In this document: one piece after another, positions 36,097-45,768 of the stretch
Layout: each line of letters opens with the position of its first letter
How positions within the stretch are numbered: position 1 is the stretch's first letter
Source of the DNA: SELP01 sp035969385
Lineage (GTDB): Bacteria; Pseudomonadota; Alphaproteobacteria; Rhodobacterales; Rhodobacteraceae
Reading direction: 5' to 3'
DNA: 64,000 bases
Assembly (NCBI RefSeq): GCF_035969385.1
Contig: NZ_JAYKKJ010000005.1
Coordinates: 256,297 to 320,296 of the forward strand
Translations under genes and position numbers: made by a program
Notes under the pieces: model-generated
The model's input: the letters and a program-made list of their open reading frames with translations, nothing else
Database searches by the model: none
What the model was told of the DNA's origin: nothing

Positions 36097-37932
36097 CTAC
36101 ACTCTGTTCTGCGACTTGCGCTTGGTTTCAAAATTGGCCCGGGCCGCGTTCACCTGCGGCCGGACAGACACTTCCGGCACGCCCACTTCCCACCAGGTTC
36201 CGCCATGCGGGGTGGAGGGGTACGGGTCGGTGTCCAGCACGATCGCATAGACCCCGTCGTGGTCTTTCGCCAGCGCCAGATGCTCTTCCAGTTCGGCGAT
36301 CGAGGCGGCTTTGACCGCCTTGGCCCCCATGGACCCGGCATGGGCGACAAAGTCGATGGCCGACGGGTTTTCGTGAACCGTGTGGTCGAGAAGGCAGTTG
36401 AACTCCGCCCCGCCGGTGCCCATCTGCAGCCGGTTGATGCAGCCAAATCCCCGGTTGTCGGTGATCACAAGGGTGAACTTGATCCCCATCATGACCGCCG
36501 TCGCCAGCTCCGAGTTGGCCATCATATAGGTGCCGTCGCCGGTAAAGCAGACCACGTCGCGGTCCGGTTCGGCCATCTTGATCCCGATGGCCCCGGCAAT
36601 CTCATAGCCCATGCAGCTAAAGCCGTATTCCATGTGATAGCTGCCCGGGCGGCCCGCCTTCCACAGCTTGTGCAATTCGCCCGGCATGGTGCCCGCCGCG
36701 CACATCACCACGGTGTCGGGCCCCGCCGACCGCTGCACCGCGCCCACGACCTGCATGTCGGTCGGCAGGGCGTTGGCGTCTTCCTCCGGCGCATCGGTCA
36801 GCGGATCGACCTTGGCAAACCACTCCGCCTTCAGCGAGGCGTCGGGCGCCGGGAATGTCGTGCCCGCGATCGCCGCCGACAGCGCCTCCAGCCCCGCCTT
36901 TGCATCACAGCAGAGCGGTTCCGCCCCGTGCTTCATGGCGTCATAGGCCTGCACGTTCAGGCTGACCAGCTTGCGCCCCGGATTGGCGAACAGCGACCAT
37001 GACCCGGTGGTAAAGTCCTGGAACCGGGTGCCGACCCCGATCACCAGATCGGCCGCGGCGCAGACAGTGTTGGCGCTTTCCGCCCCCGTCACCCCGATGG
37101 GGCCCAGGTTCAGCGGGTGATCCCAGGGCAGTGCCGATTTGCCGGCCTGGGTTTCCACCACCGGGATCTGATGCGCCTCGGCAAAGGCGCGTAGGGCGTC
37201 GGTCGCGTGCCCGTAATGGGTGCCGCCCCCGGCCACGATCACCGGCGATGTCGCGGCCTTCAACAGGCCCGCCACCCGTGCCACCTCGGCCGGGTCGGGG
37301 CGCTGTTCGCGACGGTGCCAGACGCGTTCGTCAAAGAACGCCTCGGGCCAGTCATAGGCCTCGGCCTGAACGTCCTGACAGAAGGCGAGCGTGGCCGGGC
37401 CACATTCGGCCGGGTCGGTCATCACCCGCAGTGCGCGCGGCAGGGCGGTCAGCAATTGTTCGGGCCGGGTGATCCGGTCAAAATACCGGCTGACGGGGCG
37501 GAAGGTGTCGGTCGCCGTCACCGTGCCATCAGCGAAGTTCTCGGGCTGTTGCAGAACCGGGTCCGGCCCGCGATGGGCAAAGACATCGCCGGGCACGAAC
37601 AGCACCGGCAGGCGGTTCACATAGGCCAGCGCGCAGGCCGTCACCATATTCGTCGCCCCCGGCCCGATCGAGGAGGTCACCATCATCGCCCGGTCCCGGC
37701 GCAGCTGCTTGGCATAGGCAATCGCCGTATGCGCCATGGTTTGTTCATTGTGGCCCCGATAAGTGGGCAGCACGTCGCGCGCGCCGTGCAGCGCCTCGCC
37801 CAGTCCAGCGACGTTGCCATGGCCGAAGATCGCCCAGCACCCGGCGATAAAACTCTCGCCCGAAGGCGTCTTTTGCGCGGCAAGGTATTTCACCATCGCC
37901 TGCGCGGCGGTCAGCCGGATTGTCTTGCCCAT
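36097..37932 (-). CDS. iolD: 3D-(3,5/4)-trihydroxycyclohexane-1,2-dione hydrolase (IolD)
   Basis: 611 residues, a thiamine-diphosphate enzyme that opens the inositol ring to 5-deoxy-D-glucuronate. N-terminal PYR domain, central domain with VAGGGTHYGHA, and C-terminal ThDP-binding motif VVCFTGDGTYMMANSELATAVMMGIKFTLVITDN (GDG-x-N type). AGGAG lies 9 bases before ATG 37932. Located 5 bases after iolC on the same strand. Confidence 0.95.
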   Translation of the reverse strand: MGKTIRLTAAQAMVKYLAAQKTPSGESFIAGCWAIFGHGNVAGLGEALHGARDVLPTYRGHNEQTMAHTAIAYAKQLRRDRAMMVTSSIGPGATNMVTACALAYVNRLPVLFVPGDVFAHRGPDPVLQQPENFADGTVTATDTFRPVSRYFDRITRPEQLLTALPRALRVMTDPAECGPATLAFCQDVQAEAYDWPEAFFDERVWHRREQRPDPAEVARVAGLLKAATSPVIVAGGGTHYGHATDALRAFAEAHQIPVVETQAGKSALPWDHPLNLGPIGVTGAESANTVCAAADLVIGVGTRFQDFTTGSWSLFANPGRKLVSLNVQAYDAMKHGAEPLCCDAKAGLEALSAAIAGTTFPAPDASLKAEWFAKVDPLTDAPEEDANALPTDMQVVGAVQRSAGPDTVVMCAAGTMPGELHKLWKAGRPGSYHMEYGFSCMGYEIAGAIGIKMAEPDRDVVCFTGDGTYMMANSELATAVMMGIKFTLVITDNRGFGCINRLQMGTGGAEFNCLLDHTVHENPSAIDFVAHAGSMGAKAVKAASIAELEEHLALAKDHDGVYAIVLDTDPYPSTPHGGTWWEVGVPEVSVRPQVNAARANFETKRKSQNRV

Positions 37933-37937
37933 TGCTG

Positions 37938-39860
37938 CTACTCCTTGTTCACCCCGGCACCCGCCCGGGCCTTGTCCCAAATCTCGCAGAGCCGCGCGAA
38001 GCGGCCCGCCATCTGTTCAACCGCCGCGGCGTCATCCATCGCGCCCGTCATCCAGGCCCGCGCCGCATCGCCAAAGATCGTCCGCCCCACGGCAAAGCCC
38101 TTCACCAGGGGCTGCTTCGCCGCCAGCGCAAAGCTTTGCGCCAGTTCCGCCTCCGGGGCGTCCAGCCCCAGAACAACGATGCCGCGCGTGTGCGTGTCAT
38201 GCGCCTCGATCGCCGCCACGGCATTCTGCCAGGCGGCCTCGGTCTTGAACGGCTCCAGCTTCCACCAGTCGGGGTAAACGCCCGCGGCATAGAATTGTTC
38301 GATCAGGGTCGCTGTGGTCGTGTCATCCACCGGGCCGACCTTCGACGGGATCACCTCCAGCAGGAACTCAAGCCCGCCCCGCCGCGCCGCCGTGAACAGC
38401 CGCTTGACCCGCGCCTCTTGCGTGGCGCGCGTGTCGGCATCGTCGCCGGGGTGGCAAAAGACCAGAAGCTTCACCACGTTTTCCCGCGCCCATTCGCGGA
38501 ACTGGCCCAGATCCTCGCCCAGCTCCGGCTCGAAGGCGATGGGGCGCGAGCCGGGCAATTCCGTCGGCCGCCCGATCCACAGCCCCGTCCCCGAGGCCCG
38601 GTGCAGCGCCCGCCGCCCGATCCGGTTGTCGCACAGGATGCCATAGCCGCCCTGCCCGGCCTGCACCCGCAGGGCCGCCTCCAGGCAAAGCTCCTTGAAG
38701 GCCGCGCCTTTTGCGGAGGTATAGCCCGCCATTTCCTCCAGCTGCAGCCGGTGGTCGAAGGCAAAGGTCTTGACGCTGTCCCAACGTCCCTTGCGGTTGG
38801 TCGACCAATGGATTTGCTCCAGCTCCGGGTCGTTGCGCAGGTCCGGGCGGACCACGCCACGGTCCAGAAAGAACTCCAACTCGGCCAGCGACGGATAGGC
38901 CGGCGTGCAGCCGTGGCGCGACACCGCGAAGGCGCCGCAGGCATTGGCGTATGTCAGCGCGGTGGGCCAATCCGCCCCGTCCAGCCAGCCCTTCAGAAGC
39001 CCCGACATGAACCCGTCGCCCGCGCCCAGCACGTTGAACACCTCGATCGGAAAGCCCGGCCCCGTCTGCCCGTCATCAAGGCTGTCGGGGATCGCGCCCT
39101 CGAAGGCCACGGCCCCCGCTGCACCCCGCTTGCAGACCAGCGTCGCGCCCGACACCGCCCGCACCGCGCGCAGCGCCGCGATGGTGTCCGTGGTGCCGCC
39201 CGCGATGTGGAACTCCTCTTCCGTGCCGACGATCAGGTCGAACAGGTGCAGCGTCGATTGCAGCTTCGCCGTCACCTTGGCGCTTTCGACAAAGCGGCTT
39301 TCGCCGTCGCCATGGCCCGCCACGCCCCAAAGGTTCGGGCGGTAGTCGATGTCCAGCGCGGTCTGCATCCCCGCCGCCCGGGCGATCCGCAGCGCCTTCA
39401 GCGTCGCCGCCTCCACCTTGGGGTTCGACAGATGGGTGCCCGTGGCCACGACCGACCGCGCCTCGCGGATAAAGCCTTCGTCGATATCGTCTTCCGACAG
39501 GGCCATATCCGCGCAATTCTCGCGGTAGAAGATCAGCGGGAACTGGTCCTCGTCGCGGATGCCCAGCAGCACCAGCGCGGTCAGACGGTCAGGGTCGGTC
39601 TTTACCCCCCGCACGTCCACGCCCTCGGCGGCCAGCTGCGACCGGATGAACCGGCCCATGTGTTCATCCCCCACACGGGTGATCAACGCCGACCGCAACC
39701 CCAACCGCGCCGTCCCCGCCGCAATGTTCGTCGGGCTGCCGCCAATGTACTTGTCAAAAGACCCCATGTCCTCCAACAAACCACCAACCTGAGACCCGTA
39801 AAGATCAACAGACGATCGGCCGATCGTGATAACGTCAAGGGATTTGGTCGCGTCGGTCAT
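37938..39860 (-). CDS. iolC: Bifunctional 5-dehydro-2-deoxygluconokinase with DUF2090 aldolase-like domain (IolC)
   Basis: 640 residues, a fusion. Residues about 1-320 form a PfkB kinase (GGSPTNIAAGTARLG, RENCADMAL, and the catalytic NVLGAGDGFMSG) that phosphorylates 5-dehydro-2-deoxygluconate. Residues about 330-640 form a DUF2090 domain (class I aldolase-like TIM barrel; CHPGDDADTRATQEAR, DDTTTATLIEQFYAAGVYPDWWKLEP), annotated as the aldolase for the next step in many genomes. A separate IolJ-type aldolase is encoded in the second block. It lies 6 bases after iolG. Confidence 0.92.
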   Translation of the reverse strand: MTDATKSLDVITIGRSSVDLYGSQVGGLLEDMGSFDKYIGGSPTNIAAGTARLGLRSALITRVGDEHMGRFIRSQLAAEGVDVRGVKTDPDRLTALVLLGIRDEDQFPLIFYRENCADMALSEDDIDEGFIREARSVVATGTHLSNPKVEAATLKALRIARAAGMQTALDIDYRPNLWGVAGHGDGESRFVESAKVTAKLQSTLHLFDLIVGTEEEFHIAGGTTDTIAALRAVRAVSGATLVCKRGAAGAVAFEGAIPDSLDDGQTGPGFPIEVFNVLGAGDGFMSGLLKGWLDGADWPTALTYANACGAFAVSRHGCTPAYPSLAELEFFLDRGVVRPDLRNDPELEQIHWSTNRKGRWDSVKTFAFDHRLQLEEMAGYTSAKGAAFKELCLEAALRVQAGQGGYGILCDNRIGRRALHRASGTGLWIGRPTELPGSRPIAFEPELGEDLGQFREWARENVVKLLVFCHPGDDADTRATQEARVKRLFTAARRGGLEFLLEVIPSKVGPVDDTTTATLIEQFYAAGVYPDWWKLEPFKTEAAWQNAVAAIEAHDTHTRGIVVLGLDAPEAELAQSFALAAKQPLVKGFAVGRTIFGDAARAWMTGAMDDAAAVEQMAGRFARLCEIWDKARAGAGVNKE

Positions 39861-39866
39861 GTCGTG

Positions 39867-40871
39867 TCAGCCAGTGATTTCCGAAAGTTTTACCGCCCGG
39901 CCCTCGGCCACCGATGTCACGGCGGCATCGGCCAGCGCCAGCGCCATCATCCCGTCATGCCCGGTGGTGGGCGTCGCCGCCCCATCGGCCACGGCGGCGA
40001 CGAAGGCCGCGATCTCGTTGGCATAGGCCGCGGTGTAGCGGGTCATGAAGAAGTTCAGCAGTGGCGGGCGGGCAAAGCCCGCGGTGCCCGCAAAGTCGAT
40101 GTTCGCCTCGTGCTGGTTGCGGGCCGCGACCATACCGTCAGACCCTAGAACCTCGATCCGCTGGTCATAGCCATAGGCGGCACGGCGCGAGTTGGTGATG
40201 ATCGCCTGCTTTCCGCTGGCCGTGCGCAAGATCACGTTGACGCTGTCAAAATCACCCGCCGCGCCGATCTCGGGATCGGTCAGGACCGAGGCGGCGGCCA
40301 TGACGGTGTCCACTTCTTCGCCCAGAAGCCAGCGGGCCATGTCGAAATCGTGGATCGTCATGTCGCGGAAGATACCTCCGGACCGCTTGATGTAATCCAC
40401 CGGCGGCGCGCCGGGGTCGCGGCTGGTGATGGTGACCATTTCGACGGTGCCGATGCGGCCCTCGTCGATGGCGGATTTCACGGCCATGAAATCAGGGTCG
40501 AACCGGCGGTTGAAACCGACCATCAGCGTCGCGCCTTCCGCTTCGACGGTCTTGAGGCAGGCCTGAACGCGGGCCAGCGACAGATCGACCGGTTTTTCGC
40601 AGAACACCGCCTTGCCCGCCTTCGAGAACTGTTCGATCAGATCCGCGTGGGTGTCGGTGGGGGTGCAGATGATCACCGCGTCCACGTCATCGCTGGCGGC
40701 GATGTCGTCGATGCTGCGGATATCGCAGCCGTATTTATCTTGCATGGACTGCGCCGCCGCCGCGACTGGATCGGCGATCGCCACGAGGGTCGCCCCCGGA
40801 ACGGTTGCGATTGCGCCTGCGTGAACCTGCCCGATGCGGCCCGCGCCCAGAACACCAAACCTGACTGTCAT
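39867..40871 (-). CDS. iolG: Inositol 2-dehydrogenase (IolG)
   Basis: 334 residues, Gfo/Idh/MocA family. First oxidation of myo-inositol to 2-keto-myo-inositol with NAD+. GVLGAGRIGQVHAGAI (NAD-binding Gly motif) at the start, EKPVDLSLARV (Lys of EKP), MVGFNRRFDPDF, and GGIFRDMTIHDFDMARW with the catalytic Asp/His pair. AAGGAAG precedes ATG 40871. Eleven bases after the SDR gene. Confidence 0.94.
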   Translation of the reverse strand: MTVRFGVLGAGRIGQVHAGAIATVPGATLVAIADPVAAAAQSMQDKYGCDIRSIDDIAASDDVDAVIICTPTDTHADLIEQFSKAGKAVFCEKPVDLSLARVQACLKTVEAEGATLMVGFNRRFDPDFMAVKSAIDEGRIGTVEMVTITSRDPGAPPVDYIKRSGGIFRDMTIHDFDMARWLLGEEVDTVMAAASVLTDPEIGAAGDFDSVNVILRTASGKQAIITNSRRAAYGYDQRIEVLGSDGMVAARNQHEANIDFAGTAGFARPPLLNFFMTRYTAAYANEIAAFVAAVADGAATPTTGHDGMMALALADAAVTSVAEGRAVKLSEITG

Positions 40872-40882
40872 GTTGTCTTCCT

Positions 40883-41680
40883 TCATTCGGGATAGGCCCC
40901 GGGAACAAATTGATCGAAGTCGATGACCGTGCCGGTCATGACCCCGGAATGAGAGCTGAGGAGATAGCTGGCCAGCCCGGCAAGATGGGCGGGTTTGACC
41001 AGCATCCCCATGGGTTGCGCGGCTTCTGCCAGTGCCAGCCAGTCGTCGCCCGCGCCGTGCCATTTCTTCTGAACCGCGTCTTCACCTTCGGTATCCATCC
41101 AGCCCGGCGCGATGGCGTTTACCCGGATCCTGTCGGCCCGCAAGGCCATGGCGGCGTTCTTTGTCACGTTGGCCATGGCCGCCTTGGAGGCCGAATAGGG
41201 CGCAAGGAAGCTTTGGCCGACATGGGCGGCACTGGACAGGATGCTGACGCAGGTGGCCGGATGGCCGGCGGCGCGCGCCCGCTGTGCAAAGCGCTGGATT
41301 GCAAAGAACGGCCCACGGGCGTTGACGTTCATCAACTTGTCCCACAGGTCGGGGGTGGCATCGAGAACCCCGCCCCGGTCGGACAGGCCGGCGGCAAGGG
41401 CCAGCGCGTCCAGTTTGCCAAAGGTATCGGCGGCGAAATCCACCATCGCCTGTGCGGCCTCTGGGTCGGCCATGTCGGCGCGAAAGAACCGCACGTCGGC
41501 CCCGCCCTTTGACATGGTCGCGGCGGCGGCGTCCCCCTTGGCCGCGTCCCGGCCCACGATCACCAGTTTTCGGCAACCGTCCGCGATCAAGCGGTCGGCG
41601 ATGGCCCGGCCCACGCCCTGCGCCCCGCCGGTGACCAGCGCGACCGTATCGGCATGGGGAAGTTGAGTTTCGTTCGTCAC
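40883..41680 (-). CDS. SDR-family oxidoreductase in the iol operon
   Basis: 265 residues. Rossmann motif TGGAQGVG (residues about 17-24), NAG-equivalent ALAAGLSD, Ser in ILSSAAH and catalytic YSASK. NAD(P)-dependent; the position between the transporter and iolG suggests it oxidises or isomerises another inositol stereoisomer or a sugar derivative. No specific substrate can be assigned. Part of the same minus-strand operon, 92 bases after the ATPase gene. Confidence 0.85.
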   Translation of the reverse strand: MTNETQLPHADTVALVTGGAQGVGRAIADRLIADGCRKLVIVGRDAAKGDAAAATMSKGGADVRFFRADMADPEAAQAMVDFAADTFGKLDALALAAGLSDRGGVLDATPDLWDKLMNVNARGPFFAIQRFAQRARAAGHPATCVSILSSAAHVGQSFLAPYSASKAAMANVTKNAAMALRADRIRVNAIAPGWMDTEGEDAVQKKWHGAGDDWLALAEAAQPMGMLVKPAHLAGLASYLLSSHSGVMTGTVIDFDQFVPGAYPE

Positions 41681-41772
41681 TTGGACAACCTTTCAGGGAC
41701 CGCCAAGACGGCGGAGATCACGGTCCTTCGGCAAAGGCCCGAAGGAAAGCTTGGGTCAGGCGGTCGAAGGGG

Positions 41773-42576
41773 TCAGGCGACCCCTTCGATATCGTATTCC
41801 GGTTGGGTTTTGGCCCCGGTGATATAGGCCACCACGTCCTGCCCATCGGTTTCCGACTTGTTCAGGTTGGCCACGATCCGGCCCCGGCGGAAGACGATGA
41901 TCCGGTCCACAAGGTCCATGACCTGCCGCATGTTGTGGCTGATCAGGATCAGCGGCTCGCCCTGTTCCTTGAGCGTGCGGATGATGTTTTCCACCTGCGC
42001 GGTTTCCTGCACCCCAAGCGCGGCGGTGGGTTCGTCCATGATTGTCAGTTTCGAATGGAAACTGGCCGTCCGGGCGATGGCCACACATTGCCGTTGCCCC
42101 CCCGACATCCGTTCGATGGTATTGTTGATGTTGGGGATCTTCACACCGGTCTTTTCCAACGCCGCAAGCGTATCCGCCCGCATCGCCTTGTAATCCAGCA
42201 GGCGGAACGGACCCAGCCAGTCCCACTTGGTCTTTTCGCGGCCAAGGAACAGGTTGTCGGGCACGTCCAGGTGGTCGGCCAGCGCAAGGGTCTGGAACAC
42301 CGCCTCGATCCCGGCGCGGCGCGCATCGAGCGGCCCGTCGAAATGTACCGGCTTGCCGTCAAAGATGACCTCGCCCCGGGTGCGTTGTTCGACGCCGGTG
42401 ATCTGGCGCACGAAGGTGGATTTCCCCGCCCCGTTGTCGCCCATGATCGCCACGTGTTCGCCCTTGCGCAGGATGAAATCGGCCCCTTCCAGCGCGTGGA
42501 CCCCACCGTAGTGCTTGGTCAGGTCACGGGTCTCAAGGATGATGTCGCCCATGTCGTGAAGTTCGATACCACTCAT
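41773..42576 (-). CDS. Inositol-type sugar ABC transporter, ATP-binding protein
   Basis: 267-residue single-domain ATPase of the CUT2 class. Walker A GDNGAGKST, signature MSGGQRQC, Walker B LTIMDEPTAALG and ISHN H-loop are present. GGGGAGG precedes ATG 42576. Similar in layout and sequence to FrcA at 4983. Forms a complete import system with the two upstream genes; myo-inositol as substrate is inferred from the operon. Confidence 0.9.
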   Translation of the reverse strand: MSGIELHDMGDIILETRDLTKHYGGVHALEGADFILRKGEHVAIMGDNGAGKSTFVRQITGVEQRTRGEVIFDGKPVHFDGPLDARRAGIEAVFQTLALADHLDVPDNLFLGREKTKWDWLGPFRLLDYKAMRADTLAALEKTGVKIPNINNTIERMSGGQRQCVAIARTASFHSKLTIMDEPTAALGVQETAQVENIIRTLKEQGEPLILISHNMRQVMDLVDRIIVFRRGRIVANLNKSETDGQDVVAYITGAKTQPEYDIEGVA

Positions 42577-42593
42577 GTCTTTCTCCTCCCCGA

Positions 42594-43679
42594 TCAGGAC
42601 CGCGACGCGGCGCGTTGTTGCCGCCACTGGTCAAGAACCGCAGCGCCGATGATGATCGCGCCCATGGCCATGAGCTGGAAATAGGCATCCAGTTTCACGT
42701 AGGTAAACCCGGACTGGATAACGCCGAACACCATGGCCCCCAGAACCGTGCCGATGATCGATCCGCGCCCGCCGGTCAGGCTGATGCCACCGATGACCGC
42801 CATGGCGATGGCGAACAATTCATAGAACAGGCCCATCCCGGATTGCGCCGTCAGGTTCTTGGAACTCAGGACGATAGCCGCAACCGCCGCGAGCATCGAA
42901 GCAATCATATAGACCAGAACCTTGTGCCGCTTGACGTTGATCCCGGACATGCGCGCGGCATCTTCGTTCGACCCGATCGCATAGGTGTGCTTGCCGTAGA
43001 CGGTATAGCGCAGCAGGAAATGGCACAGCACTGCAAGAAGGGCGAACCAGATCACCGGCATCATGCCGGAGCCGAGCCAGGCATAGCTTTCGGTGGGGAA
43101 GGAGACCGGCTGGCCCCGGGTCCACCACTGCGCGATACCGCGGCAGATCAGGAACATGCCCAGCGTGGCGATGAACGGCGGGATGCGGGTGAAGGCGATG
43201 AAGGCCCCGTTGATTGCCCCGATCATGGCGCCAAAACACAGGCCGACGATAATCGGCACGATGACCGGAAGGTCAAAGGCCCATGGTCCGAAAACCGCCT
43301 TGGGGTTGGGGTTGCCGTTCACCAGTTCGGTCTGGGCGAAGGACATCACGATCATCGCGGTCGCGGCAACCAATGGCCCCGACGACAGGTCGATCCCGCC
43401 CGAGATAATCACCTGCGTGACCCCCAGCGAAATGATCCCGATGATCGACACCTGAAGGATGATGATCTTCAGTCGTGCGATGTTCAGGATGGTTCCGTCC
43501 CGGTCGGTATTGAAATCGAACAGGAAGCTTTGGTTGTTCATATAGGGCAGCACCTGCCCCATGAGTTCGAAAATAAGAACGATGATCACCAACGCGATGA
43601 AGATGTTGATCTCGTTTGGCAACGCCCGTTTGGACTTGTCATAGGTCAGTCCGCCGACCCCATGCGCTTGATCCGCCAT
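42594..43679 (-). CDS. Inositol-type sugar ABC transporter, permease
   Basis: 361-residue inner-membrane permease of the RbsC/AraH family. The motif VIISGGIDLSSGPLVAA lies about residues 108-124 and VIGGISLTGGRGSIIG about 297-312, with eight or more hydrophobic helices. AGGGGAG lies before ATG 43679. Seventeen bases separate it from the ATPase gene downstream. Confidence 0.92.
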   Translation of the reverse strand: MADQAHGVGGLTYDKSKRALPNEINIFIALVIIVLIFELMGQVLPYMNNQSFLFDFNTDRDGTILNIARLKIIILQVSIIGIISLGVTQVIISGGIDLSSGPLVAATAMIVMSFAQTELVNGNPNPKAVFGPWAFDLPVIVPIIVGLCFGAMIGAINGAFIAFTRIPPFIATLGMFLICRGIAQWWTRGQPVSFPTESYAWLGSGMMPVIWFALLAVLCHFLLRYTVYGKHTYAIGSNEDAARMSGINVKRHKVLVYMIASMLAAVAAIVLSSKNLTAQSGMGLFYELFAIAMAVIGGISLTGGRGSIIGTVLGAMVFGVIQSGFTYVKLDAYFQLMAMGAIIIGAAVLDQWRQQRAASRS

Positions 43680-43782
43680 TTTCGGCTCCCCTGAAGTCTT
43701 CATCCCTGCCCGGCCCTGATCCGCCGGACGATTGCGGCAGGGCGCAGAAAACGCCCCGCCGCCGGTTTGTGCGGTTGCCCGC

Positions 43783-44730
43783 TTAGTTGCGCGACAGGAA
43801 GTCGGCGACGTTGGCCGGGGTCACCAGCTGGAACGGGATGTAGACCTTCTGGTCCACGTCTTCGCCACGGGCCAGCGCCAGTGCCGCGTCAACCGAACCT
43901 TCGCCCTGACCGAAGGCGTCCTGGAACACGGTGGCGTCCAGATCGCCAGCCTGCATCGCAACCAGCGCGTCCTGCGTGGCGTCGACGCCAACCACGATCA
44001 CATCTTCCATGCTCACGCCGGATGCCTTCATCGCCTGAATGGCGCCGATGGCCATTTCGTCGTTGTTGGCAAAGACGATGTCGAAGGATTCACCGGAAGA
44101 CATCCAGTTGGTCATCAGGTCCTGCGCTTCGTCACGCGACCAGTTGGCGGTCTGACGGTCGAGGATGTTGATGAAGTTGCACATGTCCATGCCGACGACA
44201 TCGTCAACGTCCTTGGTCCGCTGCACAGCGGCCTGGTTCGACAGCTGACCCATCATCAGGTAGGCGTTTGCGCCACCGGCAAGGCCAGCCGCACGGGCCA
44301 GTTTGCAGGCCTCGAACGCGGCAAGCGTGCCGGATTCGATTTCGTTCGACGCAACGAAAGCCTGGTTGTCGGGCAGCGTGTCGACGTTCACCGGCTGACG
44401 GTTGACATAGACCAGCGGGATGCCCGCGGCTTCGGCAGCGGCGGTCATGGCCTCGGTGGCCGAGGTGTCCACGGCGTTGACGATGATCGCATCCACGCCA
44501 GAGGCGATGAAGTTGTTGATCTGGTCAAGCTGCTTGGCCACGTCGTCGGTCGCGTCTTCGACCTGCAGGTCGACACCGTCCAAACCGGCGGCATATTCGA
44601 CCATGCCGTTGCGCATGACGGTCAGGAAGTTGTCATCGAAACGTGCGATCGACGCGCCGATGGTTTCTGCAAAGCTGGCGGTTCCAAGCACAGAGGCAAG
44701 GGCCGTCGCGGCGATAAGGGTCTTCTTCAT
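43783..44730 (-). CDS. Inositol-type sugar ABC transporter, periplasmic binding protein
   Basis: 315 residues. Signal peptide MKKTLIAATALASVLGTASFA, then a type I periplasmic binding fold with RFDDNFLTVMRNGM, NNFIASGVDAIIVNAVD, IPLVYVNRQPV, FDIVFANNDEMAIGAIQA and VVGVDATQDAL. It resembles the inositol/rhizopine-binding proteins IbpA and MocB more than ribose-binding ones, by the PVNVDTLP and VASNEIESG segments as far as I can judge. GGGAGG is 6 bases before ATG 44730. First gene of the transporter, likely the most expressed. Confidence 0.9.
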   Translation of the reverse strand: MKKTLIAATALASVLGTASFAETIGASIARFDDNFLTVMRNGMVEYAAGLDGVDLQVEDATDDVAKQLDQINNFIASGVDAIIVNAVDTSATEAMTAAAEAAGIPLVYVNRQPVNVDTLPDNQAFVASNEIESGTLAAFEACKLARAAGLAGGANAYLMMGQLSNQAAVQRTKDVDDVVGMDMCNFINILDRQTANWSRDEAQDLMTNWMSSGESFDIVFANNDEMAIGAIQAMKASGVSMEDVIVVGVDATQDALVAMQAGDLDATVFQDAFGQGEGSVDAALALARGEDVDQKVYIPFQLVTPANVADFLSRN

Positions 44731-44810
44731 TGGGTTCCTCCCATAAGCGGTGTCCGGCGCACCGTTTCCCAAGCCGGATGTCCCCGTTTCCCGGGGCTGA
44801 AACATCCCCG

Positions 44811-45635
44811 TCAGGCGTCCTCTGCGACCTGAGCGGAAATGAATTCGAATGAGCGCTTCAGGGCCGTGAACGGGTCCGTCAGCGCATGTGTTTCAGGCGA
44901 AAAGCATTCGTAAGAGATCGGTCCGGAGTAGCCCGCGGCCAGCAGCGCCCCGATCTGTTCGACATTCCCAAGCCGGTCGTGTTCGTCGACCAGCACCCGG
45001 TGTTCGTCTTCCATCTGGTCAATGGCCAGCGCGGGATCGACCACACCCGAGATATGCACGATCCCCGTTTCCGCCGGAAACAGCGGCCCACCCCCGGCAA
45101 GGGTGTGGTGAAAAGTATCGTGCACAATCTTGAAGACATGACCGGCGTCCAGCGCATGAATCGTCTCAACCGTTTCCTGCTTGGACCGCAGCGACGACCG
45201 GCCAAAGCCCAGCGGTTCGACCAGTGCGACAATGCCCGCATCCTCCAGCATCGGGCGGATCGCTTTGAGCGCGATGCGCAGGTTGGCATGGCGTTCGCCG
45301 TTTCCGGTCTGGGTGCCGTCGTTACGGGGGATCAGGCTGATGGTTTCCGCGCCGCAGGCCTGTGCCGTCGCGATCAGTGCACGGACCTCAGCGGCGATGT
45401 CATCCGACCAGCTGTTGAACGGGTAGACCTGGCTCAGGCCGACCAGACGCAGGCCCCGGTCCCGCGCCATGGCCCCTGCCGTTGCCGGATCAGCGCCATC
45501 GAACAGCGGGCGTTGCAGATCATTGCGCACCTCGACGCCGATGCACTCCAGCCGCGCCGCGAGGTCCAGAAAGGCGTCATAGGACAGCCCCGGAACAGTC
45601 ATGTGGTTCAGCGCGGTGGTCAGCACCCTGGTCAT
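44811..45635 (-). CDS. IolI-like TIM-barrel isomerase/epimerase
   Basis: 274 residues of the xylose-isomerase-like (AP endonuclease 2) fold. Metal-ligand segments: ALVEPLGFG (Glu), KIVHDTFHHTLAG (Asp/His), VHISGVVD (His) and ISYECFSPETH (Glu). IolI interconverts 2-keto-myo-inositol isomers, which allows entry of D-chiro-inositol; IolH and IolO are related folds, so the precise role is inferred from context. It is the first structural gene after the LacI regulator, 132 bases downstream. Confidence 0.75.
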   Translation of the reverse strand: MTRVLTTALNHMTVPGLSYDAFLDLAARLECIGVEVRNDLQRPLFDGADPATAGAMARDRGLRLVGLSQVYPFNSWSDDIAAEVRALIATAQACGAETISLIPRNDGTQTGNGERHANLRIALKAIRPMLEDAGIVALVEPLGFGRSSLRSKQETVETIHALDAGHVFKIVHDTFHHTLAGGGPLFPAETGIVHISGVVDPALAIDQMEDEHRVLVDEHDRLGNVEQIGALLAAGYSGPISYECFSPETHALTDPFTALKRSFEFISAQVAEDA

Positions 45636-45750
45636 CCTCCCCCTGCGACGTAACGTAACAGGCTCGCGAATTGGTGCTCCCGGCAGCCGATTCCGTCAAT
45701 CGGGCGGGGCGCTGATTCCCTCAATCGTGATGTTTTTCTGCGCAAGCAAA

Positions 45751-45768
45751 ATGATGTTTTTGCATCAT
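45751..45768. promoter_or_regulatory. Candidate operator at the LacI/iolI junction
   Basis: ATGATG-TTTTTG-CATCAT is an inverted repeat with 6-bp arms, followed at 45728 by a related TGATGTTTTT. A similar ATGATGTATTTT lies at 46836 upstream of the same LacI gene. It probably binds a LacI-type regulator of the iol operon. Confidence 0.4.
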
